Below are positions 44,440 through 56,499 of a stretch of DNA of 64,000 nt, piece after piece. Made by a program: the position numbers and the translations under genes. This DNA comes from Cycas panzhihuaensis (Eukaryota > Cycadophyta), in contig CM041465.1 of NCBI GenBank assembly GCA_023213395.1, forward strand, positions 56,055,741 to 56,119,740. The letters run 5' to 3'. Every line of letters starts with the position of its first letter. The stretch's first letter is position 1. The notes beneath the pieces were generated by a model. It was not told the DNA's origin. It searched no databases and saw only the letters and a list, made by a program, of their open reading frames with translations.

Positions 44440-45583
44440 AAAGCATACAGACTGAATGAAGTGGGCAAGAGAAGATCATACCTCTCAAGTTGTAGGACAC
44501 TTTAAGAGTGGAAAAAACATTGTTAAATTTATAGCGATATATGTATTGCCTCAATATGCAATAAGACGTGACTATAGTAATACGAGGATGTACATTGTGT
44601 AGCACATTAAAGCCAGCTAATAGGAAGTTGGGATTGTACACTCCACTTCCCATTCCATCATGACCATTGGAGAATATTTCCATGGATTTTCTCTAAGGAC
44701 TACAATGGACCAAAAATGGTATAGATTATTTGTTTGTAGTTGTTGATTGATTCAATAAAATGGTGGTGTTGATTCCCGGTAGGAAGACACATATAGGAGA
44801 AGACATAATCAAATTATTTTTCTAACATGTATGGAAAATTTTTGAGCTTCCCAACTCTATTATTTCTGATTGAGATAGCTAATTTTTGAGTTGTTTTTAG
44901 CAATCTCTTTGGGGAATAATAAACACATAGTTAGAGATGAGCATGACCTTCCATCCTCAAATAGATGGCCAAACTGAAGTTATCAATAGAACGTTGGTGT
45001 AACTATTATGATAATATAATTCCAAGCATCCTAAGACTTAGGATTAAAGTCTCCCATACCTAAAATTTACTTTCAACAAAGCAATCCATAGCTCAACTTA
45101 GAAATCATCATTCAAAGTATGTTTGGGATTTCTGCTCTCAAGTCCATTTGATTTAGAATTTTTAGTCCAACTTATTGTAGGAAATGGAAAGGAGGAAGAA
45201 GGACAAAAGAAGGCACAAAGATTCTTAGAAAGAATTAGAAAAATACATCAACAGGTTGAGGAGCAACTTCAAAAATCTCAACAGAGATATAAACAAAGGC
45301 ATGATGTACACTGAACCATCCATTCCTTTAAAGAAGGAGATCGAGTTTAGTTACATCTCAGCAAGAAATGATTGCAAGGTGAAAGTAAAAAGTTAAATCC
45401 TATACATTATAGTCCTTTTAAAATTTTAAATAAGATTGAGGAAAATGCTTTTTAACTTGAATTACCAAAATTCATGAAGATGTATTCAATTGTGAATGTT
45501 AAAAATCTAAAGATATTTGAGCCATCTATGTTAGATGGAGAGCAAGATGGTGTTCCACTCTTGCCAAATCCAAAGAAGTTGTG
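44440..45583 (+). pseudogene. Gypsy element D integrase
   Basis: Pieces in several frames: GHFKSGKNIVKFI (zinc region, 44490), VVVDRFNKMVVLI-like core near 44740, SMTFHPQIDGQTEVINRTL (44940-45000) containing the catalytic Glu, and KAQRFLERIRKIHQQVEEQL (45215). The C-terminal barrel reads HYSPFKILNKIEENAF and IFEPSMLDGEQDG, ending at TGA near 45583. Many stops. Confidence 0.85.
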
Positions 45584-45599
45584 AATGGATAAAGAAGAA

Positions 45600-46540
45600 T
45601 CAATGTAAAATGATTGCACTCTTTAAAAAAAGTAGACCATAACCAAAAGAGGCACAATTGAGTCCTTTAGAATTGGAGAGAAAGGACAACTACCCAACAA
45701 AGCAAAATGGTACAGTAAAGAGAAGGGAAAAACCAAATTCCTTCATTTACAATTATAATATTCATGAGGCCATGAACTCCTAAAAATGAGGAGTTCTGAT
45801 TCAATTTCAGATCAATTAAAATCCTTAATACTCTTCAAAAAAGAGTATAAATATATTTGGATGGAACTTGTTTTCATGTGTCCAGTCTTTAGTAGGCAAA
45901 AAATACAATTCAAACTCTTAAAATACAAGAAAACTACATTAAAAAAGTGTGACCATGTTTTAGCATGGTGCGACCGAATTGCCTCAAGTGTGACCAGGGT
46001 TGTCTTAGGTGTGACCAGAAAACTGTAACCCTCATGAAACGCGCGACCAATAAAACTAAATGGGGTAAACATGCTCTATTTAGCACAAAATTTTACCAAA
46101 ATGACTATACAAGTGTCTTCTAACTATTGGAAGAAAGAAATTAGGGGTTTTAACTATTTTTAACTAGTTTTTAAATGACCAAAAAGAGGGCTAGAAAATT
46201 AAAGGAAAATAATGAAAAAATAGATTTTTGAAAGTTGAATGGATATGGGGAAGGCAGAAAAACCATCCAAATTTGTCTGGAAAACATGGAGGAGCACCCA
46301 GCAATCTTAAACACAGTAAGAGGAGTGAAAAAATTTGGAAAATAACTTAAATTAGGAGCCCAAAATATAAAATTGCTCCAAAACAAAGACTACCCAAGAA
46401 AAAAAGGCAAGAACACGCTTCAAGACTATTGGAAATGATTCCAAAGATGATGCAACAGCTATAAAAGTGCCCAAAATTCTTCTTACAGTCCTAGAGATGT
46501 TGTAGCAATGAGAAAACGTCGTAATAGTGCACTTCAAAAC
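45600..46540 (+). other. LTR-like segment after D integrase
   Basis: No coding sequence. It contains the GTGYGACC repeats (45947-46048) and lies where the 3' LTR of D is expected. Without a partner copy its ends cannot be fixed. Confidence 0.4.
45947..46048 (+). repeat. Five GTGYGACC-type repeats
   Basis: GTGTGACC at 45947, GTGCGACC at 45968, GTGTGACC at 45988 and 46009, and GCGCGACC at 46041. The spacing is 21, 20, 21 and 32 bp. A weaker copy (CTGTAACC) sits at 46023. Confidence 0.75.
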
Positions 46541-47214
46541 AGAATTTTGTAAGAAAATGAAATATTTTCAAATGTAAGATATTTTATTATATATTGAATC
46601 TAAAATTATTTTTATTGGAATAAGTTTTTACTTTCCCATTCAATTTTTGATCAACTACAAATAAGTCAAACATGGCTATTGTAATAGCAGCAATAATAGT
46701 AGTATGATAAATACAAGAGGAACTACAATGTGCAAGGTCCTAATGTAGCCATCCAAAAATACTAATAAACAACGAAATCTAAAGTTATGGTGTCCCTAGT
46801 AAGTTACTCGAGTTTATAAACTCCTAAACATCAAATAAATGTGTTGCTTTCACCTATCTAAAAAATTCTTCAAATAAATCTTTATTGGATTTAGTCTATA
46901 TTCCATGATTTACTTTAGTGGCAACTACTCTAATAGTAATCTTTCCTTAGGATTGTCCATAAGTGACTTCATTCAGAAACAAAGAACACGCATAGTAGCC
47001 TGACAAGTTGAATAGAAAACACCATGCAATCTTGGATTTATAGCCTTCCTTTCATCTCTCTAATAGGGCAAGTAAAGCAATCACCAATCAACCAACCTTT
47101 TTATTGAACAGGAAACTCTGTGATAGAACAATCCTTTTAGCCACTCTATGAGACTAATCCTTAACAAAAAAACCTTTTGTTATATATGATTTGAAAATAC
47201 CCAAAGAAATTACA
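46541..47214. other. AT-rich segment, nothing recognised
   Basis: No domain, repeat pair or RNA gene seen. Confidence 0.4.
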
Positions 47215-47760
47215 TTAACTCAAATACCATATTTGCCAAGCTCTAACACCATAGACATGGTAATTTGGTTGACTCTAGCCATCTCATACATATTATGAAG
47301 CACACATCATACCATAATAGCCTGAGCTATATGGTTCAGATCCACATTCAAATCTTGTAAAATATGCCATCAGTGTTTAAGAAATCCTATGCCTTGCTCC
47401 ACACTCGACCTTCCTCTCATCAGAGATGCATAAAAAATATTCTGGGCAGGCGATCCAAAACCATTAGGTGAGAATGGTATTAGCAGAAATGAAAGTAAAG
47501 GATAACACCAGTCCCCTACAAGACAGGGGCGAATGTGATTACCCCGCATGGTAATAATAGACTCCATTAGAACTTCTCTAGCCATAATTTTATTGAAGAG
47601 GGAACTTTCCTTAAAATGGGTGGAATCATCAGTGCCTTTAGGACCCTTGACACAAACATCCCAAAAATGCTTATATGGTCAAAAACTACTTATCAATATG
47701 ACCTTAGCAGTGTTTTCATCACTTCCCCCCATTGTCAATACAATGAATAATGGTATAAGG
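47215..47760 (-). pseudogene. PIF/Harbinger transposase fragment (ALP1-like)
   Basis: The minus strand encodes the C-terminal part of a DDE transposase of the PIF/Harbinger type. The clearest block is MAREVLMESIITMRG (47585), then GDWCYPLLSFLLIPFSPNG, which contains the second catalytic Asp, and RGRSSVEQGIGFLKH, corresponding to the block with the final Glu. After a stop, WHILQDLNVDLNHIAQAI and CVLHNMYEMA end the family pattern. The same fold is also used by domesticated ALP1-like host genes, so origin as a host pseudogene cannot be excluded. Terminal repeats were not found. Confidence 0.75.
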
Positions 47761-47974
47761 ATTAATAATCTAGTTATGGATACGTAATGTTAAAGATCAT
47801 TTAGAATAAAAGAAAGAGTTTAGGAGTTTCCATGCGCTCATATTTTACACGATCTAGAATGCCCTAAATCATAAATGCAGTACAAATCATTTTAAAGGAA
47901 CCATGTAATCATTTGAAATATTTTTTGGTACAAAGGTCATCACCAAGCTAAAATTTGAAAACCTGTGGTCATTC

Positions 47975-48266
47975 CAAATGAAGCTTCAAACACAAAATGG
48001 GTAATCTTCATAGTCTTACCACTGCCAGTTTTTCCAACCAAAGTCATGGTTTGGTTATTCCCCAGAGTCTCCAAAAATTCCTACTTTTGCTACCATATCA
48101 AAATGGTTTTCCTTTTCTCTAAAATCTCATAATACTTCTGAGAGTATGTATGACCAGTCTAATGGTTTACAATCGACACTCCATTAGGGTTGCTCAAATT
48201 CTTGGCAACGGTGCCCCCATCCACCATGTTGAATAGTCTTAACTTTTTCTTCTTCTCTGACCCCAT
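47975..48266 (-). pseudogene. PRP43-type DEAH RNA helicase, N-terminal fragment
   Basis: ATG at 48266 starts a frame of about 97 codons with three TAG stops and no frameshift. It shows a Lys-rich start (MGSEKKKKLRLFNMVD), the TYSQKYYEILEKRKTI block and motif I, GKTGSGKTMKITHFVFEA. The equivalent of PRP43/DHX15 is GETGSGKTTQIPQF. PRP43 releases intron lariats and works in ribosome assembly. Only the first part to just after the P-loop is present; the remaining helicase motifs are absent downstream, where transposase sequence begins. It could be a captured gene fragment or the relic of a host gene. Confidence 0.7.
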
Positions 48267-49225
48267 TTCTTTAATAAATGACAATCATCCACACAAAAAT
48301 ACTTCACAAAAATGGATGAAGAATTACCCTCTAGAATTGATGGTATTGATGATTGATGATTGATGATCTAAGGATTGATGATATCAAACCCACTTTGTGT
48401 TTTCAACAAAAATTATTCTCAAACTCTTGTAATCGAATGTGTTGCTATAGACAAAACTAGGTACGCGATATAAAAGGAATGAAAACATGAAACAATATCC
48501 CAATTAGGGCCTTCATTTCCTATGGAGATTGGAATGGAAACCTTTGATATCTTATGCAAGGTATGCAGTCAGATACCACATATAGCCTCAGAAGATGGCA
48601 TCCAAGAGATTGGGATTCTTGGTTGATTCCTACTCCTCCTTCCATTATTAAAATCTGGGCGAGATCACTTCTAGCACATTCCTCATGGTTTGCACTTCAT
48701 TGATACAATCAGTATAAACTATGGCACAGAAATTAGTTGTACCCAAATGATTAAAAAATTGGGGGTGACAATAACGATGCCCAAATACAACTGGGATCCT
48801 ACCAATTCGTATCATGATTCAATTCATAGGCTAAGGAAAGAATAGATGATAGGCATATTCCATGCAATATGAAATAAATATTAACCCCTTTTCAATTTGA
48901 CATTTTGTCAAATAGTTAGGGGCACATTCTAATTACCTTTGAAAGTGAATGAATTCCAAAGGAAGACACACTCTCTAGGAAGATTTCTCCTTCTTCACGG
49001 TGTGAGACTTGAGCTTTAAGGACTTTACAAGTTTTCTTTTGCCCATAACAAGTACCCAATCTGCAACAATATTTGCAACCCAAAGACCCAGAATGATGGA
49101 CTTTGATGTCCTTTAAAGAACATTCAAAGTTTCAACCTCCAACATGTTATCTTATACAAAATAGACACACATCCCAAGTTTGAGAGGTGCCATCCTGAGA
49201 GGGAGGATGGCAGCCTTTTAAAGCC
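48267..49225. other. AT-rich segment, no recognised gene
   Basis: It holds three ATTGATG units at 48345-48365. A minus-strand Cys-rich stretch near 49070 (GCKYCCRLGTCYGQKK) is not recognised. Confidence 0.35.
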
Positions 49226-49236
49226 TGCTCTAATAC
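49226..49236 (-). promoter_or_regulatory. Isolated copia-type primer-binding site
   Basis: Minus-strand TGGTATTAGAG, followed by CAGGC. It lies outside the left LTR of E1 and points away from it, so it belongs to another element or an unequal LTR recombinant. Confidence 0.5.
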
Positions 49237-49598
49237 CAAGTGACAAAACTATACACACTCAATATGCTAAAAACAAAAATAGACAATGATAAAATTAATG
49301 CAAATCAAATTGATTATATTTCATATGAGTGTGTACATATAATAATAACCTTAATCCATTGTAAAATATAGGAACACGAAGAGTTGATCATGCAAGGTGA
49401 CACATGGCACCTTGTATGATTACCCTATAAGATGTTACAAAACGTGGGTACATAATAGGCCCCACACTCATAGAGTTCACAACATTAAATTGTGACTAAC
49501 CCTAAATCATGACAATAGGGCCCTCATAATGTACTAACATAATATCATCAATTAAATATTAACATCTAACCTAAAAATTAAACATCATCTTCCAATAG

Positions 49599-49901
49599 AC
49601 TTTACATTAAGTTGACACTTATCATGTCAATACTAATCATTCTTATGTTATTGACAAACCAACCAAACTTCTTATTGATATCCAAACTCAACTTCCTTAT
49701 GTTGAAAAATTGATCAGACTTCTTATTGACATCCTAACTAAACTTCCTTATGTCAACAAACCAACTAGACTTCTTATCAATATCTCAACTCAGCTTCCTA
49801 TTAACCTACTGATGCATTGACATGTTATTACAAATATTTCTTGTCAATAGACCAACAAGATATTACATAAGGTACTATCATAGATAAACATTATTCTAAA
49901 A
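49599..49901 (-). repeat. 3' LTR of E1, verified part
   Basis: Matches 54635-54742 and 59881-60018 on either side of E2. It includes GACTTCTTATCAATAT-type repeats of about 60 bp. The stretch 49244-49598 to its left does not match the 5' LTR well. Confidence 0.75.
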
Positions 49902-49911
49902 CCCTCCCTTA
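49902..49911 (-). promoter_or_regulatory. Polypurine tract of E1
   Basis: Minus-strand TAAGGGAGGG before the 3' LTR. Confidence 0.7.
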
Positions 49912-49934
49912 AAGTTTTATCTATCTTAAATGAA

Positions 49935-51400
49935 GTTTGTTTCTAAAAAATTAAAACTTGTCACTATTGAGAGGTTTAACTAGAATATCTACAACTTGTT
50001 TATTTGTTGTACAATACATTAGCTCTATTTCCTTGTTCTAAACCTTTTCTTAGATGAAGTGATGATGCACTTCAATGTATTTAGTTCAGGCATGAAAGAT
50101 TAGATTCTTTGTCACAACTTTATTGTGCTTTGATTATCACAATAAAAAGTTGTTGGACCATTCTACTATTGATTTAGATCTATTGGTAACTATCTCAGCC
50201 AAAATGCTTCACAGGACGTGTTCGTTGTCAACTTGTATTCTACCTCTATATATGATAAAGCAATAGTTGGTTTCTTTTCAATACTCCAAGATATTGTTGT
50301 TGATCCAAGAATAAAATAATATTCATTAGTCAATTTCCTATTTTATGTCTTTGGCCCAATCAAAATCATTGTGTTTAATTAACTTTCCTACATCATTTCT
50401 TGTATATGGAAGTTACAGAGCTAAGATGCCTTTTAAATACCTAAGTATCCCTTTTATTGCTCTTCAATACAATATTTTTGGATCTTGCATATACTTAGAC
50501 ATTACTCCTACAGAATATGAGATGTCGGATCTAGTGGCAGTAAGGTAGATCAGACTTCCAACTAATTGTTTATACAAGATTGCATTGATTGAAGTTCCTC
50601 CTATGTCTTGAGTCAAATTATACCTTGTTTCCATCAAAGTCGCACAGATGTTGCAGTCTTCTATTTTGAATTTCTTTAGCAAATTTTTGGTATATTTATT
50701 TTGCAATAGAGTGATTGAGTCATTTTATTTTATTTATATACTAAGATAATAACTCAAAAGTCTTAAGTCAGTCATTTCAAATCCCTTTTTCCAGTTGAGT
50801 CTTTATGACTATGATAGACTTTGTATCACTACTAATAAGAATCATATCTCTACATACACAACAATTATGGTGATCAATCCTTGATTTATTTTTACATACA
50901 AACTATGATCTTATTCATATCTCTGAAAATAGTTCTGTATGAGATATTTATTCAATCTAGCATATGAGGCCCTTAGAGCTTGCTTTAGCTCATAAAAAGC
51001 CTTTTTTAATCTACACACAAGATATTCTTGACTATTTTGAACATACCCATTCTCGTTGTTGCATGTAGACTTCTTCCTCCAAGTCTCCATCCAAAAAGAC
51101 ACTATTTACGTCAAGCTGATAGGTTTTCCTATTTTGTTGTATTGTTAAAGTGATAACCATTGTCACAATATTTAGTTTTGCTAATGGAGAGAAGGTTTTT
51201 GTCATGGTTTATTCCTACAATTTGAGTGTATTCCTTGGCCAGCAATCTTGCTTTATATTTTTTTACTCTCCTATTAGAGTTTTCCTTTACTTTGTATACC
51301 CATTTGCAGTTGATAATGAGTTTATCAGTAGGTGGTTCAACTAATTCCCATGTTTTATTCTTGGAAATAGCTATTATTTCCATATTCATTGCTAATTTCC
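49935..51400 (-). pseudogene. E1 RT and RNase H
   Basis: RT starts near 51389 (EIIAISKNKTWELVEPPTDK, INCKWVYKVKENS), passes CRLKKAFYELKQALRASYAR (50995) and reaches a damaged catalytic region near 50850, where the usual YVDDM reads CVCRDM. The connection block KQLVGSLIYLTATRSDISYS (50560) is open for 80 codons. The RNase H part down to 49935 is heavily broken. Frame changes near 51150 and 50720. Confidence 0.85.
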
Positions 51401-51639
51401 ATTTAATATGATAACTTGATTCTTGATATGACTGAAGTTTAGTTGAACAAAATAGTATGTGATGCTTTTGGGATCAGGTCATAGGATTAAACATATCATT
51501 TTTTGCTTCTTCAACTATTTTGAGATACCATTTAAGTGTCTTCTTGCAAGATGTCTAGATTTCCTTTTCTTCTTCAAGACTCATTTATCTAATGGGTGAA
51601 GGAGCTCTCTCAAAACATTCTTTTCTTCTTCTATTTTTT

Positions 51640-52950
51640 TAATTCTTAGACATGGTTCCAGAAATGTCCTTAGGTGAAGCAGTAACTATGGGAGATTCCT
51701 TTATAGACACTTTGATTTCATAATGTGTTTCTAGACTTGCAACTATATCTTGTTTATTAAAGACAACATCCTTACTTACATAGATTTTATTTGTTTTAGG
51801 GTCTATGCATCTATATGCCTCGGAATTCTTATTATAGCCTATTATTATACATTTTATACTCTTACAATCAAGTTTTGACATTTTCTTATCAAGAATGTGA
51901 ACAAAAGCTTGATATCCAAAGACTTTTAGATTACTTACATTAGGTTTGTATCCTGTCCATGCTTCTTTAGGAGTTACTTTGTTTAGATCTTGAGTTAGAC
52001 TTTTGTTCATTAGATAAATTGTTGTATTTACAGCTTCTATCTAATATGTCTTTGGAATCTGCCTATCTTGAATTAGACTCCAAGCCATTTTCATCATGGT
52101 TCCATTCATTCATTTTACTACACCATTTGATTGAGGAGTGTAGGGAGTTGTTATTTGTCAATGTATCCCATAAGTCTTGCAAAAAAACTAAAACTCTTTC
52201 AATGTATATTTGCCTTTACCATTGTGCCTAATACATTAAAATTTATTCTCACATTCTAGCTTAGCTTCAACTTTATATTATTTGAATTTGTCAAATATCT
52301 CTAATTTGCTATAGAGAAAGTATATCCAAACTTTTTTAGAAAAGTCATCAATGATGTGAGAAAATATATCAATCCATTGAGTGATCTTGGGGTAATAAGA
52401 TCACAAAGATTAGAGTGTACTAATTCTAATTTGCTTTTGGGCATGCCATACACTTCTTTGAAATGGAAATCTATGTTGTTTTCCCAACAAACAATCTTTA
52501 CAAACAAAGGAATGAAATGTCGTATCTGGAAGCCCATCAACCATATTAGAATTTTTTAATAATTCTAGTCTATTAAAGAATGCCAAAGTTTATTATTATC
52601 AACGTTTGAGACAACAAATGATTTTATATTATTTTTTAAAGTAATGGGATTGAAAAGTAGTTTATAAAGATCATTGCTTTCTATCCCTCTGGTTGTTATA
52701 ATTCCCCATTTTTTCATGCCCAAAATATGATAGAACCCATTTTCATCAAAAATGGTCTTCAACCTTTTCTTCCTAAGTTCGAAGACTGAGAGGAGATTTT
52801 TCTTCAGTCCTAGGACAAAAAGAACATTGCCAATTTTTAACAATTTTGCTTCAATTTCGACTATTGTTACTCTAATGCCTTGAACATTAAGGGGATATTT
52901 ATTCCCTAACTCTACTGACTTATTGAAAGAGTATGTCTTTAGAGATTCAA
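51640..52950 (-). pseudogene. E1 protease end, integrase
   Basis: Pre-integrase block IGNVLFVLGLKKNLLSVFEL (52840) and NNKLWHSLID (52570). Integrase zinc/core pieces follow at 52540-52301 (PKSKLELVHSNLCDLITPRS) and 52010 onward: TPKEAWTGYKPNVSNLKVFG, then SIKCIIIGYNKNSEAYRCID. Catalytic Asp regions are broken by frame changes. Ends near a Lys/Ser/Pro linker to RT at about 51640. Confidence 0.85.
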
Positions 52951-52999
52951 ACCCTTATCTTTGTCCTATCATGTGATTGGATGCCCTAGAATCAATATA

Positions 53000-54003
53000 C
53001 CAAACATCTTCATCTTTGGTATAGGTAGTAAGTGCAACTATAAAGGTGGTTTCTTATTCATCATCATCTTCTAAATTACTTTGCTCTTTGTTGTAGCTCC
53101 CTGTAGGTCTTTTCCCTCTCCGGATTTTAGCTCGCCTCTGTGAATACTGATAAGGATAATGTCCTCCTTGCCCACAATGGTAGCATACATTAAAATCTCT
53201 ACAATTAGTAGAGAAGTGCCTTGGTTTCTTGCAATTGAAATAGACTTTGGAGTCTCTTGGTGGAGTTGACCTTCCTCTATCCCTGTTATCTTGCCATCTA
53301 CCTCTGGGGTAATTTATGATACCAAGAGACAAACTATGACCTCTAGAAGAAGGTTTTCCTCATCCTCTAGTGCCAAGACTGAGTTTGGACAAAAAGTCTT
53401 CTTCAATCTCTTGTCTCTTCCTTGTATCTTTTGTTTCTTTATTCTTGACTGAGTAGAAGACCTATTAATGTTTCAAGAGACATTGTTGCAGTCTGGTCAT
53501 TGTTAGTTATGGAATTTATCATATTGTCAAATGACTTCGGAAGCTCATTGACAATCATTTGTACAAGTTCTATCTCTGAAGGATTTACTCCAATGTTAAC
53601 TAAGTTACTTATGATTGATATAACTTTATGAATAAATTTTAAAACATTCTGTCTCCCTTATATGAAGTTTGTACAATTCCTCCTTTAAAGCTACAATCCT
53701 AGCTTCATTTCTCTTACTGTAAAGGTTGGTAAATACCTTCTAAATATCTTCATAAGGATTCATTCCTTCAACATACACTAACAGATGGTCTAAGATGGAC
53801 AATTTCAAAATTATTACACTTGAATTATTCCTATCATCCTAGATGGGTTGGTCAATGGCATTAACGAATATTTTCTCTCTCCCTATTACTATACCCCAAG
53901 CATTTTTCACTCTCTAAAGGCTTTTGATTTTAATTTTTCAAACATGGTAATTTATTTCAGTCATCTCATCTTGTTCATTCAAGGCAAGAATAGAGGGGAC
54001 CAT
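53000..54003 (-). pseudogene. E1 gag with two zinc knuckles
   Basis: ATG at 54003 (MVPSILALNEQDEMTEINYH) aligns with the E2 gag start (MASSILGLSDRG). The core LYSKRNEARIVALKEELYKL is at about 53720. Two adjacent zinc knuckles at 53230-53150 read YFNCKKPRHFSTNC and CYHCGQGGHYPYQY; each has lost one Cys. Gag binds and packages RNA. Confidence 0.85.
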
Positions 54004-54316
54004 CCCAAAAATGAGAAAGACTAAAATCTTTAGTCAAGTATTTAGAAAAAGATGACACACTACTCAAGATGTACCTTCTGATAAATTTTTGGCAAAAATT
54101 AGGCACTTTGATTTTTGGTGTTTATATAACTCTGTACGTTGTTTGTGCATGATCATACAATAAAAAAAAATTCCTTCTGTATCTTCACTTATCTTCATAA
54201 TATTTTTAAAGTATAATTGCTCACGCCTAACTTCATAATCATTTTTTTGAAACTAAACTGAAGTAACAATTCACCAAGGTTTCTCTGGTTTTTGTAACCC
54301 TAATCAGAACACCTAC
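54004..54316 (-). other. E1 leader
   Basis: About 310 bp between PBS and gag, no coding sequence seen. Confidence 0.6.
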
Positions 54317-54326
54317 TCTTATACCA
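54317..54326 (-). promoter_or_regulatory. Primer-binding site of E1
   Basis: Minus-strand TGGTATAAGA, an initiator-Met-type site with one change, next to the 5' LTR. Confidence 0.7.
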
Positions 54327-54327
54327 A

Positions 54328-54747
54328 TATAAGAAAATTATCTTGAATAAAGAATGCTCATTATATTAATGAGGGGTGTACCCCCATTTATATAAGTAAT
54401 CTTGCATAATTATTTTATACAAGGACGACAAGTGTCCATCATAAGTGACCAAAAGAAAATATTGTAGAATAGAAATGTACATATATCAATTTCAGTTATC
54501 ACAGACTATTTTGTAACTGCCTTAGTCATGTTAGATATGTCATATGCCAATAAGATCTAGGCTGACTTATAAATAATTAAGTCAAGTCTACTGGTTGACT
54601 AAGGCTTATCAACATAAGCTATTTATACTACACAACTTTACATTAAGTCGACACCTATCATGTTGATAATGATCATTCTTGTGTTGTCGACAAACCAACC
54701 AAACTTTTTATCAACATCTTGACTCAATTTCCTTATATCGATAAACC
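54328..54747 (-). repeat. 5' LTR of E1, part left of E2
   Basis: Contains a minus-strand TTATATAAATG box near 54395. The remainder of the LTR continues at 59881-60020. Confidence 0.8.
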
Positions 54748-54944
54748 TGTTAAAATCAAGCTTCTCAGAAGATGGAGAGAAAAAATCAATGTTTTATTAT
54801 GTGAGGAAATCCTCATTTTATACATTAGACTATGTAACTATTACATGGTTATTATAATTAAACACATATATTAAGTACAATAAGGGTTTAATTATATTAC
54901 CCCTCTTCTTTAATAATCCTAAGATAAAACGTTATACTCTAACA
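54748..54944 (-). repeat. 3' LTR of E2
   Basis: 197 bp, TG...CA, TATAAAA box on the minus strand. About 90% alike to the other LTR by eye. Confidence 0.94.
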
Positions 54945-54957
54945 CCCTCTCTTAATG
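54945..54957 (-). promoter_or_regulatory. Polypurine tract of E2
   Basis: Minus-strand CATTAAGAGAGGG before the 3' LTR. Confidence 0.8.
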
Positions 54958-54979
54958 TCTTATCATTTTTAGTCTTATT

Positions 54980-56450
54980 CTTTCTATGAGAATTTGAAAC
55001 TTGTCTCTGTTAAGAGATTTTGTTAAAATATCTGCAACTTGACTTACGATGGGACAATATGTTAGATCAATTTCTTTACTTTGCACATTTTTTCAGATGA
55101 AGTGATGGTGTACTTCTATGTGATTTGTTTATGCATGTAAAATAAGAATTTTGGTCAACTTTATTGCACTTTGATTATCACATAATAAAGTTATTAGCTC
55201 TTGCTGCAATTGATTAATGTCTATTAATAGTTATCTAAGCCAAAGTGCTTTACATGTTGTGTTGATTGCCGATTTGTATTCTGCTTCAGTTGATGAAGAG
55301 TAATTGTTGGTTACTTTTTACTACATTAGGAAATGGTGAGTGAGCCCAAGAAGAAACAATATCCACTTATAGACCTCCTATTCTCTTTGTCCCCTACCTA
55401 GTCAAAGTCACAATACCCAATTAATTGAGTTGACTTCTTTTTGTTGTATACTAGTTTTAGATCTTCAGTACCTTTTAGGTATCTGAGTATCCTTTCGGTA
55501 GCCTTCCAATGTCTCATTTTTAACTCCTGCATGTATCTAGAAACCAAACCTAGTGAGTGTGAGATGTTAGGTCTTATGACAATCAGATAAATCAGACTTC
55601 CAATCAACTATCTATAAAGAGTGTTATCAATTGTAGGTTCTTCATCATCTGGGGATAAGTTGCAATTCACTTCCATAGGATTTGTACATTCATTGCAGTT
55701 CTCCATCTAAAATTTAACTAGCTAATCTCTAATGTATTTGCCTTGTAAAAGTGTAATTGACTCTTTGTTTTGCTCAATTTCTATTCCTAGGTAGTAGTTC
55801 CAAGGAACCTAAATCTATCATTTCAAAATCCTTTTCTAGTTGACTCTTTATATTTGATATAGATTTGGTGTTTTCTCTAATGAGAATCATGTCATCAACA
55901 TAGATAACAATGATTGAGATTTTTCCATCATTTCCTTTTACATAAAGACTGGAATCATAATTACATATGTGAAAGCCATTTTGAGACAAATGTTTGTCCA
56001 ACTTAGCATACCAAGCTCTAGGGGCTTGTTTCAATCCATACAATGCCTTTTTAAGCTTACATACCAAATGCTCTTATCCTTACTTGATATAGTCTTTTGG
56101 TTGTCACATGTAAACCTCTTCCTCCAGGTTTCCATTTAAAAAGGCACTTTTGACATCCAATTGGTAAATTTTCCAATTGTTTTATGCTGCCAATGCAATC
56201 ATTGTTTGGACTATATTCATTTTAGCCACAGGGGAGAATTTTTCATCGAAGTCAATCCCAACAGTTTGCCACAAGTCTCGCTTTGAATTTTCCTATTCTT
56301 CCATCAGCATCTTCTTTTGCCTTATACACCCATTTGTAATTGACCACTAGTTTATTTGGAGGCAACTCCACCATATCCCAAATTTGATTTTCTACAATAG
56401 TATCCATTGTTGATATCCATTTGGCATGCTCTTTTGCTTCTTCAAATGAT
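54980..56450 (-). pseudogene. E2 RT and RNase H
   Basis: RT begins near 56420 and reaches the open 97-codon stretch 56067-55774: CKLKKALYGLKQAPRAWYAK and the intact catalytic YVDDMILIREN (about 55905). A frame change follows at 55790 (LGSLELLPRN). The connection block MIGSLIYLIVIRPNISHSLG opens at 55607, followed by RILRYLKGTEDLKLVY and an RNase H start (IGYCDFD). The rest to about 54980 is RNase H with stops. Confidence 0.9.
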
Positions 56451-56499
56451 TGTGGCTCTAATCTCTTGAAGAGGGCTTGATGTTACTAACTCCTAGTTC

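Noticed and set aside
47941-48060. P-loop as an AIG1/GIMAP GTPase
   Set aside because: Upstream blocks (YSQKYYEILEKRK) and the text after the P-loop fit PRP43/DHX15 better.
48345-48367. Three ATTGATG units as a CRISPR-like or regulatory array
   Set aside because: Too short, no spacers; a simple tandem slip.
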